Assembly (NCBI RefSeq): GCF_008329535.1
Contig: NZ_NPKR01000003.1
Span: 186,001-250,000, forward strand
DNA from: Mycolicibacterium sp. P1-18
GTDB taxonomy: Bacteria > Actinomycetota > Actinomycetes > Mycobacteriales > Mycobacteriaceae
Direction of reading: 5' to 3'
Length of the DNA stretch: 64,000 nucleotides
A program made the translations under genes and the position numbers. The notes below the pieces were generated by a model, which did not search any database, had not been told where the DNA came from, and saw only the letters and a program-made list of their open reading frames with translations. Positions 8,551 through 16,884 of this stretch are shown piece by piece. The stretch's first letter is position 1. Each line of letters starts with the position of its first letter.

Positions 8551-9921
8551 ATGACCTCTGTCGAAGTACTACCCCTGATCGCGCTGGTGGCGATGTTCGT
8601 CATCGCCACCTTCTTCCCGATCAACATCGGCATCCTGGGCTTCATCGGCGCGTTCGGCGTCGGCGCCTTCATGCTCGGGTACGACGACAAGGAAATCCTT
8701 GCCGCGTTCCCCAGCTCGATCGTGCTGACCATCATCGGCGTCACCTACTTCTTCGGCATGGCCAAGAAGAACGGCACGATCGACCTGATGGTCAACGCCT
8801 GCATCCGGGCGGTTCGGGGCCGCGTCACCGTCGTGCCGTGGGTGTTCTTCTTCTGCGCCTCGGTGCTGACCGCACTGGGCACGTTCAGCCCGGCCGCGGT
8901 GGCCCTCATCTCCCCGGCCGCGATGTCGTTCGCCGCACGGACCAAGATGAGTCCGCTGGTCATGGGCATCATGACGATCAACGGCGCACACGCCGGTGCC
9001 TTCTCCCCCATCTCGGTGTCCGGCGTGCTGGTGTGCGACATCGTCGAATCCAGCGGCCTGAGCATCAGTCCCTGGACCCTGTTCTTCGCCAGCTACGGCA
9101 TCAACTTGCTGCTCTCGGTCCTCACGGTCGTCGGATACGCCACCCTGGCCCGCACCCGCAACCTCGAATTCAGCGCCACCGGCTCGACCGTCGCCGACCA
9201 ACCCGACTCGACCGGCGGCACCGGTTCGGCGACCGCGCTGCCCACGCCCACCGGTGGCGGCACCGGCTTGCTCACCCGACCCGCCCAGGCCGACGTCCTC
9301 GTCGACGCCGCCGCCATCCCCGTGACCCGCGTGCAGAAGCTGACCCTGGCCCTGATCGGCATCGTGCTGGTCCTGGTCCTGGTGTTCCACCTGCCGATCA
9401 GCTTCATCGCCATCGCCGCCGGTGCGATCCTGGCGTTCACCGACCTGTCCAAGCAGAACGAAGCCATCGCCGGCATCAGCTGGTCGACGGTCCTGCTCGT
9501 GGCCGGCATGGTCACCTACATCTCCGTGCTTCAGGAGATTGGCACCATCGACCATCTCGCCACCATGGCGATCACGATCGGCGCACCGCTGCTGGTGGCC
9601 GCCGTTCTCTGCTACGTCATCGGAGTGACCTCGGCGTTCGCCTCCTCCACCGCACTTCTGGCCGCCATCATCCCGATGGCCCTGCCCCTGCTGCACACCG
9701 GCGCGCTGCCGATCGTGGGTGTCGTTGCCGCACTGGCCATCTCGGCCACCGTCGTCGACGTCTCGCCCTTCTCGACCAACGGCGCACTCGTGCTGGCCAA
9801 CGCCCAGGGCATTGCCCGGCCGCGGTTCTACCGCCAACTGCTGATCAACGCCGGCATCGTGGTCGCCATCGCGCCCGCCCTGTGCTGGCTGATCCTCGTC
9901 GTGGTCCCGACGCTGCTCTGA
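8551..9921 (+). CDS. MatC-like dicarboxylate/SLC13-type carrier
   Basis: A 456-residue membrane permease. Its N-terminal half resembles the MatC (malonate/dicarboxylate carrier) N-terminal domain: VIATFFPINIGILGF, then GVTYFFGMAKKNGTID and NGAHAGAFSPISVSG, a hairpin-like re-entrant region near residues 145-160. A variable, Thr/Gly-rich cytoplasmic loop lies at about 210-250. The second half repeats the topology and carries SAFASSTALLAAIIP and VDVSPFSTNGAL, the matching re-entrant motif. It probably imports a di- or tricarboxylate for the PrpF-like enzyme encoded next. The control is probably by the divergent LysR protein. Confidence 0.85.
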   Translation: MTSVEVLPLIALVAMFVIATFFPINIGILGFIGAFGVGAFMLGYDDKEILAAFPSSIVLTIIGVTYFFGMAKKNGTIDLMVNACIRAVRGRVTVVPWVFFFCASVLTALGTFSPAAVALISPAAMSFAARTKMSPLVMGIMTINGAHAGAFSPISVSGVLVCDIVESSGLSISPWTLFFASYGINLLLSVLTVVGYATLARTRNLEFSATGSTVADQPDSTGGTGSATALPTPTGGGTGLLTRPAQADVLVDAAAIPVTRVQKLTLALIGIVLVLVLVFHLPISFIAIAAGAILAFTDLSKQNEAIAGISWSTVLLVAGMVTYISVLQEIGTIDHLATMAITIGAPLLVAAVLCYVIGVTSAFASSTALLAAIIPMALPLLHTGALPIVGVVAALAISATVVDVSPFSTNGALVLANAQGIARPRFYRQLLINAGIVVAIAPALCWLILVVVPTLL

Positions 9922-9931
9922 CAGCCGAACG

Positions 9932-9954
9932 GGGCTTAAGCACCGCTTAAGCCC
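9932..9954. repeat. perfect 10-bp inverted repeat between carrier and PrpF-like genes
   Basis: GGGCTTAAGC at 9932-9941 and its exact complement at 9945-9954 are separated by ACC. The transcript could form a 10-bp hairpin just after the carrier stop codon (9919-9921). There is no following T-run, so it is either a Rho-independent-like attenuator, an mRNA-stabilising hairpin that sets carrier and isomerase dosage, or a DNA operator. Each arm contains the palindrome GCTTAAGC, and TTAAGC also occurs in the LysR/carrier promoter region at 8381. Confidence 0.6.
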
Positions 9955-10043
9955 GGTCACGATTCTCTCGATTGTCCTTCACCCGCATCACGGCCACAGT
10001 GGAATCACGTCCCCATCAGCCGTGCAGAAAGGTCAGACCTGAC

Positions 10044-11168
10044 ATGTTCACACTTCGCGCAACCTGGATGCGGGGCGGCACCAGCAAGTGCTGGCTGTTC
10101 AACGCCGTCGACGTCGACCCTCTCCTCGCCCAGGCCGGCGGCATCGACGCCCTGCTGATCTCGGCATTCGGCTCCGGGGATCCCCGCCAACTCGACGGTG
10201 TCGGCGGTGGCAGTTCGACCACCTCGAAGGCCGCCGTCGTGCGGCGCTCCGCCGTCTCCGGCATCCACGTCGACTACCTGTTCGCCCAGGTGGCCATCGG
10301 AGACCGGCGGGTGGAGTGGGGCAGCAACTGTGGCAACTGCGCGACCGCGATCGGTCTCTACGCCCTGCAGTCCGGACTCGTCGCCGTCGACGACGCCGTC
10401 ACCACGGTGCGGATGCGCAACCAGAACACCGGCGCCGTCCTCGTCGCCGAGATCGCGACACCGGGTGGCGCCATCCCGACCGAGGGCAACGCGCCGGTGC
10501 CCGGCACCAACGCCCTCGGGGTCCCCGTCGGATTGAGCTTCACGGGGCTGTCCACCGGCACGCTCCTGCCGACGGGCAACGCCGTCGACCAGGTCACCGC
10601 GGCCGGTCGGTCCCATACGGGCACGATGGTGATCGCCGGCGCGCCCGCCGCACTGTTCGACGCCGGCGACCTCGGCCTCACCGGTGCGGAGGACAACGGC
10701 GTCGTCGCCGAGCACCTGCCGCTCCTGGTCGAATTGCGGCAGCAGTCCTCGCTGCTGATGGGCCTGTCGAAGCCGGGCGACCCGATCAGCCACGCCATTC
10801 CCAAGGTGGGGATCGTCGGCGCGCCCCGGGACTATCGCACCACCGCCGGGGACGCCGTCGCCGCCGGCGACTACGACGTCTCCGTGCGGATGCTCTCGAT
10901 GCTCGCCCCGCATCCCGCCATCGGACTGACCTCCGCGGTCGCCGTGGCCGCGGCATCGACGATCGCCGGCGGGGTCGTCGCCCGCGCACTGCATGGGTCG
11001 ACGCCCACGTTGCTGCGGCTGGGCACGCCGGCCGGCGTGCTGCACGTCGACCTGAACCGCACGGCCGACGGAACTCTCGCCTCGGCGACCCTGCACCGGG
11101 CCGCCCGACGGATCGCCACCGCCGAACTGTTCGTCACCGCACCGGCACTGGCCGTGACCCGCGTGTGA
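10044..11168 (+). CDS. PrpF-family isomerase (methylaconitate/oxalomesaconate tautomerase-like)
   Basis: A 374-residue member of the PrpF family, cofactor-independent isomerases with a diaminopimelate-epimerase fold that shift double bonds in tricarboxylates such as 2-methylaconitate or 4-oxalomesaconate. The family opening TWMRGGTSK is at residues 7-15. GSGDPRQLDGVGGGSSTTSK follows near 42-61 and WGSNCGNCATAIG (the active-site cysteine region) near 94-106, with SHAIPKVGIVG in the second domain. I chose ATG 10044 over the upstream ATG at 9972 because the family starts here and a GAAAGG site precedes it. With the carrier and the LysR gene it forms a compact organic-acid uptake and utilisation locus. 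The exact substrate is open. Confidence 0.85.
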   Translation: MFTLRATWMRGGTSKCWLFNAVDVDPLLAQAGGIDALLISAFGSGDPRQLDGVGGGSSTTSKAAVVRRSAVSGIHVDYLFAQVAIGDRRVEWGSNCGNCATAIGLYALQSGLVAVDDAVTTVRMRNQNTGAVLVAEIATPGGAIPTEGNAPVPGTNALGVPVGLSFTGLSTGTLLPTGNAVDQVTAAGRSHTGTMVIAGAPAALFDAGDLGLTGAEDNGVVAEHLPLLVELRQQSSLLMGLSKPGDPISHAIPKVGIVGAPRDYRTTAGDAVAAGDYDVSVRMLSMLAPHPAIGLTSAVAVAAASTIAGGVVARALHGSTPTLLRLGTPAGVLHVDLNRTADGTLASATLHRAARRIATAELFVTAPALAVTRV

Positions 11169-11209
11169 CGGACCCGGCGCTCGGGGCACCGATCGGTAAG
11201 GTCGACACC

Positions 11210-11680
11210 ATGGCAACGAAGCGCGGTGTTCTGCGGTTGGCGCTCGTGCTGATCGGTGTGGTGGTCAGCACCATCCTCGGATCGGTGACTGCCGCGGCCG
11301 CCGAACTCGGCGACTATCGCTGGGAGCGGCGTCCGCTGCTGGTGTTCGCACCGAAGGACGACGACCCACGGCTCGTCGAAACCCTTCGCCGAGTCGACGC
11401 CAGCCGATGTGACTTCGTCAGCCGCGACATGGTCCTCGGGGTGGTGGTGGCCCAGGGCAACGGCACACTCGACGGCCAAGCCCTCGACGCCGGGCAATCC
11501 CGACGCCTGATGAGCCAGTTCGGCATCGACGAAGACGCCTTCGGCGTCGTGCTGATCGGAAAGGACGGCGGCGAAAAGTGGCGCACGAACCAGGTTCCCG
11601 ACGTTCGGACGATCTACGACGTGGTCGACGGCATGCCCATGAGATCCCGCGAGATGAACGCCAACCGCGGCCCATGCTGA
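11210..11680 (+). CDS. exported DUF4174 protein
   Basis: A 156-residue protein with an N-terminal signal peptide (residues 1-30, ending TAAAAEL) and a DUF4174 domain: the conserved start YRWERRPLLVFAP, then a central LVVVAQGNG-like strand, GIDEDAFGVVLIGKDGGEKWR and VVDGMPMRSREM at the end. Members of this family are periplasmic or secreted and look thioredoxin-like, but their function is unknown. The end of the gene overlaps the ATG of the CIA30 gene by seven bases (ATGCTGA), so the pair is probably coupled. Confidence 0.8.
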   Translation: MATKRGVLRLALVLIGVVVSTILGSVTAAAAELGDYRWERRPLLVFAPKDDDPRLVETLRRVDASRCDFVSRDMVLGVVVAQGNGTLDGQALDAGQSRRLMSQFGIDEDAFGVVLIGKDGGEKWRTNQVPDVRTIYDVVDGMPMRSREMNANRGPC

Positions 11681-12306
11681 ACTCGATGCCGGCGACCAGG
11701 CGCCGCCGACGCCTGCACGCCTTGGCGCTCACCTTCTCGGCGCTTCTCGTCGTATCGTTCGGCGCCGCCGGACAATCCGCCGCAGACCCCTCGGACGGAT
11801 CCGCCGTCGACGTGGTCGACCTCCACGACGCCGCCGACGTCGCCACCTGGACGACGGTCAACGACCCTGTCATGGGCGGCAAGTCCACGTCGACCGTCAC
11901 GTTCGACGGTCACGGTCTCGTCTTCTCCGGAGACATTTCGCTGGAGAACAACGGTGGGTTCGCATCGGCCCGCAGCCCGCAAGACCCCGAGATCGGCCGC
12001 AAGGCAACGGGTGCAACGTCATTCCGCGTGCGCGCCGTGGGCGACGGCAAGACCTACCTGGTGAAGGTGGGCGTCGCCGGGCAACCCTGGTCCTACATTC
12101 AGCGTTTCCCCACCGAAGCCGCCGTGCAACGGACCTACGACTTGCCCGTCGCCGGCTTCGAGCCGGTCGGCATGCGCCTCGATCCCGACCCCGACGCACC
12201 GCGAAATCTGGACCCGTCCACCGTCGACCAGGTGTCGCTCTACATCCTCGACGGGCAGCGCGGTCCCTTCGCGCTCGCCGTCGACGGCATCGACGCGACC
12301 GGCTGA
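11674..12306 (+). CDS. exported CIA30-family protein
   Basis: A 210-residue protein with a basic start and a hydrophobic signal (LHALALTFSALLVVSFGAAG, residues about 15-34), then a CIA30 (complex I intermediate-associated 30) beta-sandwich domain. The signature W-x-x-VNDPVMGGKSTS is near residues 60-75, GLVFSGDISLENNGGFASAR near 80-100, and GYxxRVRAVGDGKTY-like strands follow. In bacteria these carbohydrate-binding-like domains are of unknown role and are mostly not tied to complex I. The start at 11674 is inside the end of the DUF4174 gene; ATG 11686 is an alternative. A hairpin covers the stop codon. Confidence 0.8.
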   Translation: MLNSMPATRRRRRLHALALTFSALLVVSFGAAGQSAADPSDGSAVDVVDLHDAADVATWTTVNDPVMGGKSTSTVTFDGHGLVFSGDISLENNGGFASARSPQDPEIGRKATGATSFRVRAVGDGKTYLVKVGVAGQPWSYIQRFPTEAAVQRTYDLPVAGFEPVGMRLDPDPDAPRNLDPSTVDQVSLYILDGQRGPFALAVDGIDATG

Positions 12307-12322
12307 GGGCACCCTTGCCCTC
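12305..12322 (+). terminator. hairpin terminator after the CIA30 gene
   Basis: GAGGGCA at 12305-12311 pairs perfectly with TGCCCTC at 12316-12322 around a CCCT loop, and GGTGTTTG follows. The stem begins inside the stop codon TGA (12304-12306). A short 7-bp GC-rich stem with a weak T stretch fits an actinobacterial terminator for the DUF4174-CIA30 pair. Confidence 0.5.
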
Positions 12323-12397
12323 GGTGTTTGTCGTCGACGTACCCGGGTAATCGACCGCACTGTGCCAGACGCGGAGACAAGGTGTCGGTGAAGCAGG

Positions 12398-13463
12398 GTG
12401 ACAGAATCCCGAAGTGTCCCACCCGGTACGCCAAATTCGACGCCCGCACAGGACAACCCGGAGACAGGTCCTAACCGTCCGGTCGGGAAGTGGCGCTCGT
12501 CCGTGGAGGCGATACCGCTCGAGCTGCGCAAGGTACTCACGGTGTTGACCATCGCCACGCTGATGACCTGTGCCTTCGCCGCGGCCTACACCGTTGCGCT
12601 GGGCAGGCCGATCCCCCGGCACCTCCCCATCGGCGTGGTTTTTCGGTACGCCGTCACCGGAGATGACGACCGCCCTGCAAATCCAATCCCGTGAATTCGA
12701 CGTACGGCCCTACCCGTCGCGCGCGGCGGCCATCGCGGACGTCGACCGACAGAGGATCGTCGCCGTCGTCGACGCGGGAACGTCTCCGCCGCAATTGCTG
12801 ATTTCCAGCGCGAGCGGGTCGTCGACGGCGCGGGTGTTGACCCAACTCGACCAGCCGACGCCCGGCCGGTTCGCGCTGCAGATCGTCGACCTGCATCCGC
12901 TGCCGCCGACGGACCCCGCCGGGCTGGCCACCTTCTACCTCATCATCGCCGCGACCATCCTGGGTTTCGTCACCATGTTCCAGTTGCGCGCCAACGTCAA
13001 GACGCTCACGCTCGGGCGGTGGCTCGCCGCCGTCGCCGCGCTCGCAGTCGTCGGCGGAGGCGCGCTCGCCGTGGTGGCGGGGCCCGTCCTCGACGCGCTG
13101 TCGGCGCCACTGCCCGAACTGTGGTTGCTGATCTCGGGCCAGGTCGCGATCGCGGCGCTGTTCAACTCGACCATGCTGGTGCTCGTTCACCGCTGGGCGA
13201 TCATCCCGACCTGGGCGGTGTTCATTCTCCTGGGCAACACCTCGTCGGGAGGCGCGGTGTCGGCATCGCTTCTGCCCCAGCCGTTTGCGTTCCTCAACCA
13301 TGCGCTGCCCAGCGGAGCGGCCGTCAGCGCGATCCACTCGGCGACGTACTTCCCGCACGATCAGCGGGTGCTGCCGCTGGTGGTTCAGGGGCTGTGGCTG
13401 GTCGGGACGCTGACCGCGCTGGTGGTGTCGGCGCGGGTGCTGAGGCGGTCACCGGCAGAGTGA
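12398..13463 (+). pseudogene. membrane protein (YhgE/ABC-2-like) split by a +1 shift at a T5 run
   Basis: Two overlapping frames together make one protein. The first (GTG 12398, stop 12692-12694) encodes a hydrophilic start, ELRKVLTVLTIATLMTCAFAAAYTVAL (first membrane helix) and PIPRHLPIGVVF. The second, one frame over, continues FGTPSPEMTTALQIQSREFDVRPYPSRAAA...VVDAG and then about five membrane helices to 13463. Removing one T from the run at 12639-12643 joins them into a 354-residue protein (GVV-FGTPS). The layout (one N-terminal helix, an extracellular domain, a C-terminal helix bundle) is like YhgE/DUF3533-type membrane proteins. It may be a true mutation, a sequencing error, or slippage on the T-run. 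No function is assigned. Confidence 0.75.
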
Positions 13464-13470
13464 GAGCCGT

Positions 13471-14037
13471 TCAGCGCAAGGCACTTTCGATGGCGTCGCG
13501 CGCCCGGTCCAGCATCGACGCAAACGGACCGGCTACCACGTTCAGCTTGACCGACTCGACTCCGGGATGGGGACGCGTCGGGGCGATGGCCTCGGCCGCG
13601 CGCACCGCGCTGGCCAACCGCTTCAGGTCTTCGGCGCTGATCTCGCGCTGCAACCGGTTGAACTCCTCGTTCTCCTCGCGATCGGCGTGCTCGACCACCG
13701 CCTGCTGCAGCGTCCTGAGCCCGTCGAGGAATTCCTCGGAGCCGATGTCGAGGTTCTCGAGATTCTGGAGCTGAATCTTCGCGTCGTGCTCCTCGCTCAG
13801 CCGGGCGTCGACGATCTCGTCGCCTCGGTCCAGTTCACCGCGGGCCCGGGGATGGACGATCATCTCCTCGGCGGTTTCGTGCACGGCCAGCAGCTGACGA
13901 AGGTCCACGAACGCCTTCTGTCGGGCCTCGTCGCTGGACGCGGAGAACACGTCGTCGAACATGTCCTTGATCAAGTTGTGCTGTGCGGTCAGGAATTGCA
14001 CGACGTCGTCGGTCGACTGCACGAATGTCTCAACCAC
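13471..14037 (-). CDS. hemerythrin HHE-domain protein
   Basis: A 188-residue all-helical protein with hemerythrin-type iron ligands: TAQHNLIK (His20), LAVHETAEEMIVHP (His about 52 and 61, with the intervening Glu), LSEEHDAK (His about 83) and VVEHADREENEEF (His about 116). These would hold a di-iron centre that binds oxygen or senses nitric oxide or redox changes, in the cytoplasm. It converges on the frameshifted membrane gene with eight bases between them. Mycobacteria carry several such proteins linked to peroxide and NO stress; which subgroup this is cannot be decided by eye. Confidence 0.88.
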   Translation of the reverse strand: MVETFVQSTDDVVQFLTAQHNLIKDMFDDVFSASSDEARQKAFVDLRQLLAVHETAEEMIVHPRARGELDRGDEIVDARLSEEHDAKIQLQNLENLDIGSEEFLDGLRTLQQAVVEHADREENEEFNRLQREISAEDLKRLASAVRAAEAIAPTRPHPGVESVKLNVVAGPFASMLDRARDAIESALR

Positions 14038-14146
14038 GATCGAACCTCCAGTGTGGGTAGGGCTGGGCGCGCCGATGGGCTGCGGCGCTCGACGCGTCTA
14101 CCCGTGGTCGCGTCGTCGAAACGACTCCTGCCTCAGATCGCGCGAT

Positions 14147-14455
14147 TCAATCGATCTCCACCGCCAGCCCGTCGTGCCTCTGCTCCAGCTCACTACTCAC
14201 GCCGGTGAACAGATCCCGGGCGTCGACGTCGAGTTCGCGCAGGCGCACGGTCAACCGATCCTGTCGCCGGACCACGACGATCGCTCCGTCGGGCGTCAGC
14301 TGATAGCGGTGTTCGGTTTCGTCTGACCCCGTCGATCCGGGGCTCCGCTCGAAGCCGTGTTCGTCGCGGAGCCGGTCGGCAACCGCCGTCACGACCTCCT
14401 CCTCGAACTCGTCGGGGTCGACGGTGACGGGCAAGTGCATGCTCAGGGTGGTCAT
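14147..14455 (-). CDS. small conserved-looking protein, unknown function
   Basis: A 102-residue hydrophilic protein starting MTTLSMHLPVTVDPDEFEEEV, with alternating charged strands and a helix near RLRELDVDARDLF. There is no signal peptide, membrane helix or catalytic motif that I recognise. It follows the F420-type enzyme gene in the same direction with an 18-base gap, so it is probably co-transcribed with it. The frame has normal GC-rich third positions. The protein could be a mycobacterial orphan. Confidence 0.6.
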   Translation of the reverse strand: MTTLSMHLPVTVDPDEFEEEVVTAVADRLRDEHGFERSPGSTGSDETEHRYQLTPDGAIVVVRRQDRLTVRLRELDVDARDLFTGVSSELEQRHDGLAVEID

Positions 14456-14473
14456 GGCGTCGGCTCCCCGCGC

Positions 14474-15451
14474 TCAGGCGGCCGCGGGAGCGGGCGTCAG
14501 TTGCCGCAGGGCCGGCTCGAGGTCGCCGCGGAAGAAGTCGACGAAGCCGTCGGGATCGGGACCGGCGTTCTGCATGACCAGGTGGTCGAAGCCCGCGTCG
14601 ACGAATTGCTGCGCCACCTCGACGTAGCGGGAAACACTGCTGCCGCAGGCGAATTGCTGCAGGATGTCCTCTTCTCGCACCGTCGCGCTGGCCGCGGCGA
14701 AGTTGACGGGGTTGGGCAACTCGCTCATCACCTTCCACCCGGTGACCGCCCAGCGCGAGGTTTCGAGCGCGGCCTGGGCCGCGGTGTGCTCGTCGGGCGC
14801 CCAGGCCATCGGCACCTCGGCGTACAGGGGACCGCTGCCACCGGCGTCGTGATAGTTCTGCACCACCTGCGACTTCGGCTCGGTGGCGAAGAGTCCGTCA
14901 CCCAGCTCCGCGGCGATGCTCGCCGAGGCCTGGCCGCTGGCGGCAACCGCGATCACGGGCAACGTCTCGGGAAGGTCGAACACCCTGGCGTCCGAGAGAA
15001 GCAGATGACGCCCCTCGTAGGAGTGATAGCCGCCGCTCCACAGGAGCCGGACGATCTCGAGGGCCTCGCGGAGCATCTCGTGACGGACTGTGGCGCCGGG
15101 GAACCCGCGTCCGACGATGTGCTCGTTGAGCCGCTCGCCGGCCCCGACGCCGAGCGTGAAGCGACCATCGGAGACCAGGGCGAGGGTGGCGGCGGCCTGG
15201 GCGATGACGGCCGGGTGGTAACGGACCGTCGGGCAGGTCACCCCGGTCGCAAGCCCGATGCGGTCGGTCTTGGCCGCGATGGCGCCCAAGACCGTCCAGG
15301 CGAAGGGCGAGTGACCCTGATTGTCCAGCCATGGATGGAAGTGGTCGCTGATCTCCACGAAGTCGAAACCGGCCTCCTCGGCCCGGACCGCCTGCCGAAT
15401 CAGCTCGGCCGGACCGAATCCCTCTGCTGCCAGCTTGTATCCGATCTGCAT
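14474..15451 (-). CDS. FGD-like F420-dependent LLM-class oxidoreductase (TIGR03557 type)
   Basis: A 325-residue TIM-barrel enzyme that resembles F420-dependent glucose-6-phosphate dehydrogenase: IGYKLAAEGFGPAELIRQA at the start, FVEISDHFHPWLDNQGHSPFAW near residues 32-53 (the DHFxPW coenzyme and active-site segment), ATGVTCPTVRYHPAVIAQAAATLALVSDGRF near 70-100, and GVGAGERLNEHI near 102-113. It should transfer hydride between F420 and an unknown substrate in the cytoplasm. The start at ATG 15451 is preceded by a good GGAGGA site; the open frame reaches 15505. It leads a short unit with the small downstream gene. Confidence 0.87.
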   Translation of the reverse strand: MQIGYKLAAEGFGPAELIRQAVRAEEAGFDFVEISDHFHPWLDNQGHSPFAWTVLGAIAAKTDRIGLATGVTCPTVRYHPAVIAQAAATLALVSDGRFTLGVGAGERLNEHIVGRGFPGATVRHEMLREALEIVRLLWSGGYHSYEGRHLLLSDARVFDLPETLPVIAVAASGQASASIAAELGDGLFATEPKSQVVQNYHDAGGSGPLYAEVPMAWAPDEHTAAQAALETSRWAVTGWKVMSELPNPVNFAAASATVREEDILQQFACGSSVSRYVEVAQQFVDAGFDHLVMQNAGPDPDGFVDFFRGDLEPALRQLTPAPAAA

Positions 15452-15515
15452 GTGTCCTCCACGTGTTGAGCGCTGGTCAGCGGCCTCTACCCGGGCACAT
15501 GCCACCGAAACGCAC

Positions 15516-16427
15516 TCAGGCAGTCGGATCGGCGGTGGCGCGGACGACGTGGTCGCAGATCTTGTCGTAGGTCGCGCGGGTGACGTCGGTCGCCGAGCTC
15601 ATGACGTTGTAGCCGTGGTCGACCCCGATTGCCTCGTAGTACTCGACCAAGGATCCTGCGGCGCCGAGCATTTCGGCGTACCGCCGAGCCTCGTCGCGCA
15701 ACCGGTCCTGTTCGGCGGTGATCACCAGGGCCGGTGCGATGCCTGCCAGCCGCGCCTGGTCGTCGCGCGCCGGAGAGGCCAACCGATCGTGACGCATCGC
15801 GGGATCCGGAATGTAGGCGGTGTCGAAGACCTCGCTCATCCACGGCTTCATCACCGCCCGCGCGCCGATCGTCGACGGCTTGTCCCGCGTGGCCGTCACC
15901 AGATCCAACGGCGCGTAGAACAGCACCTGGAGGGCGATGTCCGGGCCGTGGTTCTCCAGCGCCTGACGAGCAGTTGCGGCGGCCAGGTTGCCGCCTGCGC
16001 TCTGTCCACCCACGCACAATCTGGTGCCGTCCCACTTGCGGTCGCCGTCGGCCGCCCAGCATGCGATGTCGTAGACCTGGTGTGCTGCGGCAGGAAACCG
16101 ATGCTTGGGCGCCAGGACGTAGTCCGGGTTGACGACCGCAACACCGGCGTGGGCGGCGAGGTATCGGCACCACGGATCGTCCTGCTCGGGGTGGCCGACC
16201 ACGAAGCCACCCCCGTGGACGTTGAGGTACACCGCCGGGTGCTCGACGTCGGGCGGTGGGTGGTAGACCGTCGCGGCGACCGCGCCGTATCGGGTGGGCA
16301 TCGACACGTCGGACGTGCGGCCGGCGATCTCGGTGAATCGCACCGCGGGCTTAGGGGCGGGGTTGACCGTCGCTGCGAACAGCCGGGCCAGCGCGTCGGC
16401 GACGACGGGACGGTTGAGGAGCGACAT
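15516..16427 (-). CDS. alpha/beta hydrolase, hormone-sensitive-lipase (HSL/LipN-like) family
   Basis: A 303-residue esterase. It has the HGGG oxyanion-hole motif at residues 71-74, the nucleophile elbow GQSAGG with Ser143, an acid residue in AEQDRLRDEA near 247, and the catalytic His in VDHGYN near 275. These features define the HSL-type carboxylesterases (Lip proteins of mycobacteria) that act on short acyl esters. Its ATG (16427-16425) shares one base with the TGA of the SRPBCC gene, so the two are coupled. The long upstream extension of the frame overlaps that gene and is not used. Confidence 0.87.
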   Translation of the reverse strand: MSLLNRPVVADALARLFAATVNPAPKPAVRFTEIAGRTSDVSMPTRYGAVAATVYHPPPDVEHPAVYLNVHGGGFVVGHPEQDDPWCRYLAAHAGVAVVNPDYVLAPKHRFPAAAHQVYDIACWAADGDRKWDGTRLCVGGQSAGGNLAAATARQALENHGPDIALQVLFYAPLDLVTATRDKPSTIGARAVMKPWMSEVFDTAYIPDPAMRHDRLASPARDDQARLAGIAPALVITAEQDRLRDEARRYAEMLGAAGSLVEYYEAIGVDHGYNVMSSATDVTRATYDKICDHVVRATADPTA

Positions 16428-16855
16428 CAACAGGCCTGCAGTGGAGCGGCGAACGACTTCCGCAGAGACCTTGGAGCGGCCAGCGGCAGCAGCGCCGCCA
16501 GGATTCGGCGGCCGAACGTCGTCGGCGTGCGCGTGAGTTCGACGTCGACCCGCGTGCCGGACGTTCCCGGGGTCAGCTGGAAGACCCAACCGCCGCCCGG
16601 GCCGAACACCTTGGAGTCGTGGGTGGTGACGGTGATCCGGCCGCACTCGGCGTCCCAGTCATAGCGGGCCCGTTCCCACGCCGCGGCGGTGCCCTCGGTG
16701 ACTTCGGCCCATGTGTCGCCCAGGGCGTGGACGTGAAAGTGGTCGGCGTCGATGGTTGGCCACGTCGCGGGCCGGGCGGCGGAGAAGTCGGTCAGCACGG
16801 ACATCAGCTCGGGTGCGCTGAGGCGCGACGTCATCTGAAGGCGGACGGTGGGCAT
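16427..16855 (-). CDS. SRPBCC (START/PYR-like) family protein
   Basis: A 142-residue protein with the pattern of the SRPBCC ligand-binding fold: a beta-hairpin start (VRLQMTSRLSAPELMSVLTDFS), a tryptophan-rich central part (WPTIDADHFHVHALGDTWAEVTEG), GWVFQLTPGTSGTRVDVEL strands and a long C-terminal helix. Such proteins bind hydrophobic ligands or act as polyketide-cyclase-like helpers. It is translationally coupled to the HSL esterase downstream, and a short gap upstream joins it to the SDR gene, so it belongs to a four-gene unit that starts with the Tat lipoprotein at 18674. Confidence 0.75.
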   Translation of the reverse strand: MPTVRLQMTSRLSAPELMSVLTDFSAARPATWPTIDADHFHVHALGDTWAEVTEGTAAAWERARYDWDAECGRITVTTHDSKVFGPGGGWVFQLTPGTSGTRVDVELTRTPTTFGRRILAALLPLAAPRSLRKSFAAPLQAC

Positions 16856-16884
16856 GGGTAGCTCCTCTTCGTGCGTAGGGGTGA

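Noticed and set aside
12639..12643. Programmed frameshifting at T5
   Set aside because: No downstream pseudoknot or ribosome-site-like stimulator was seen; mutation or sequencing error is simpler.
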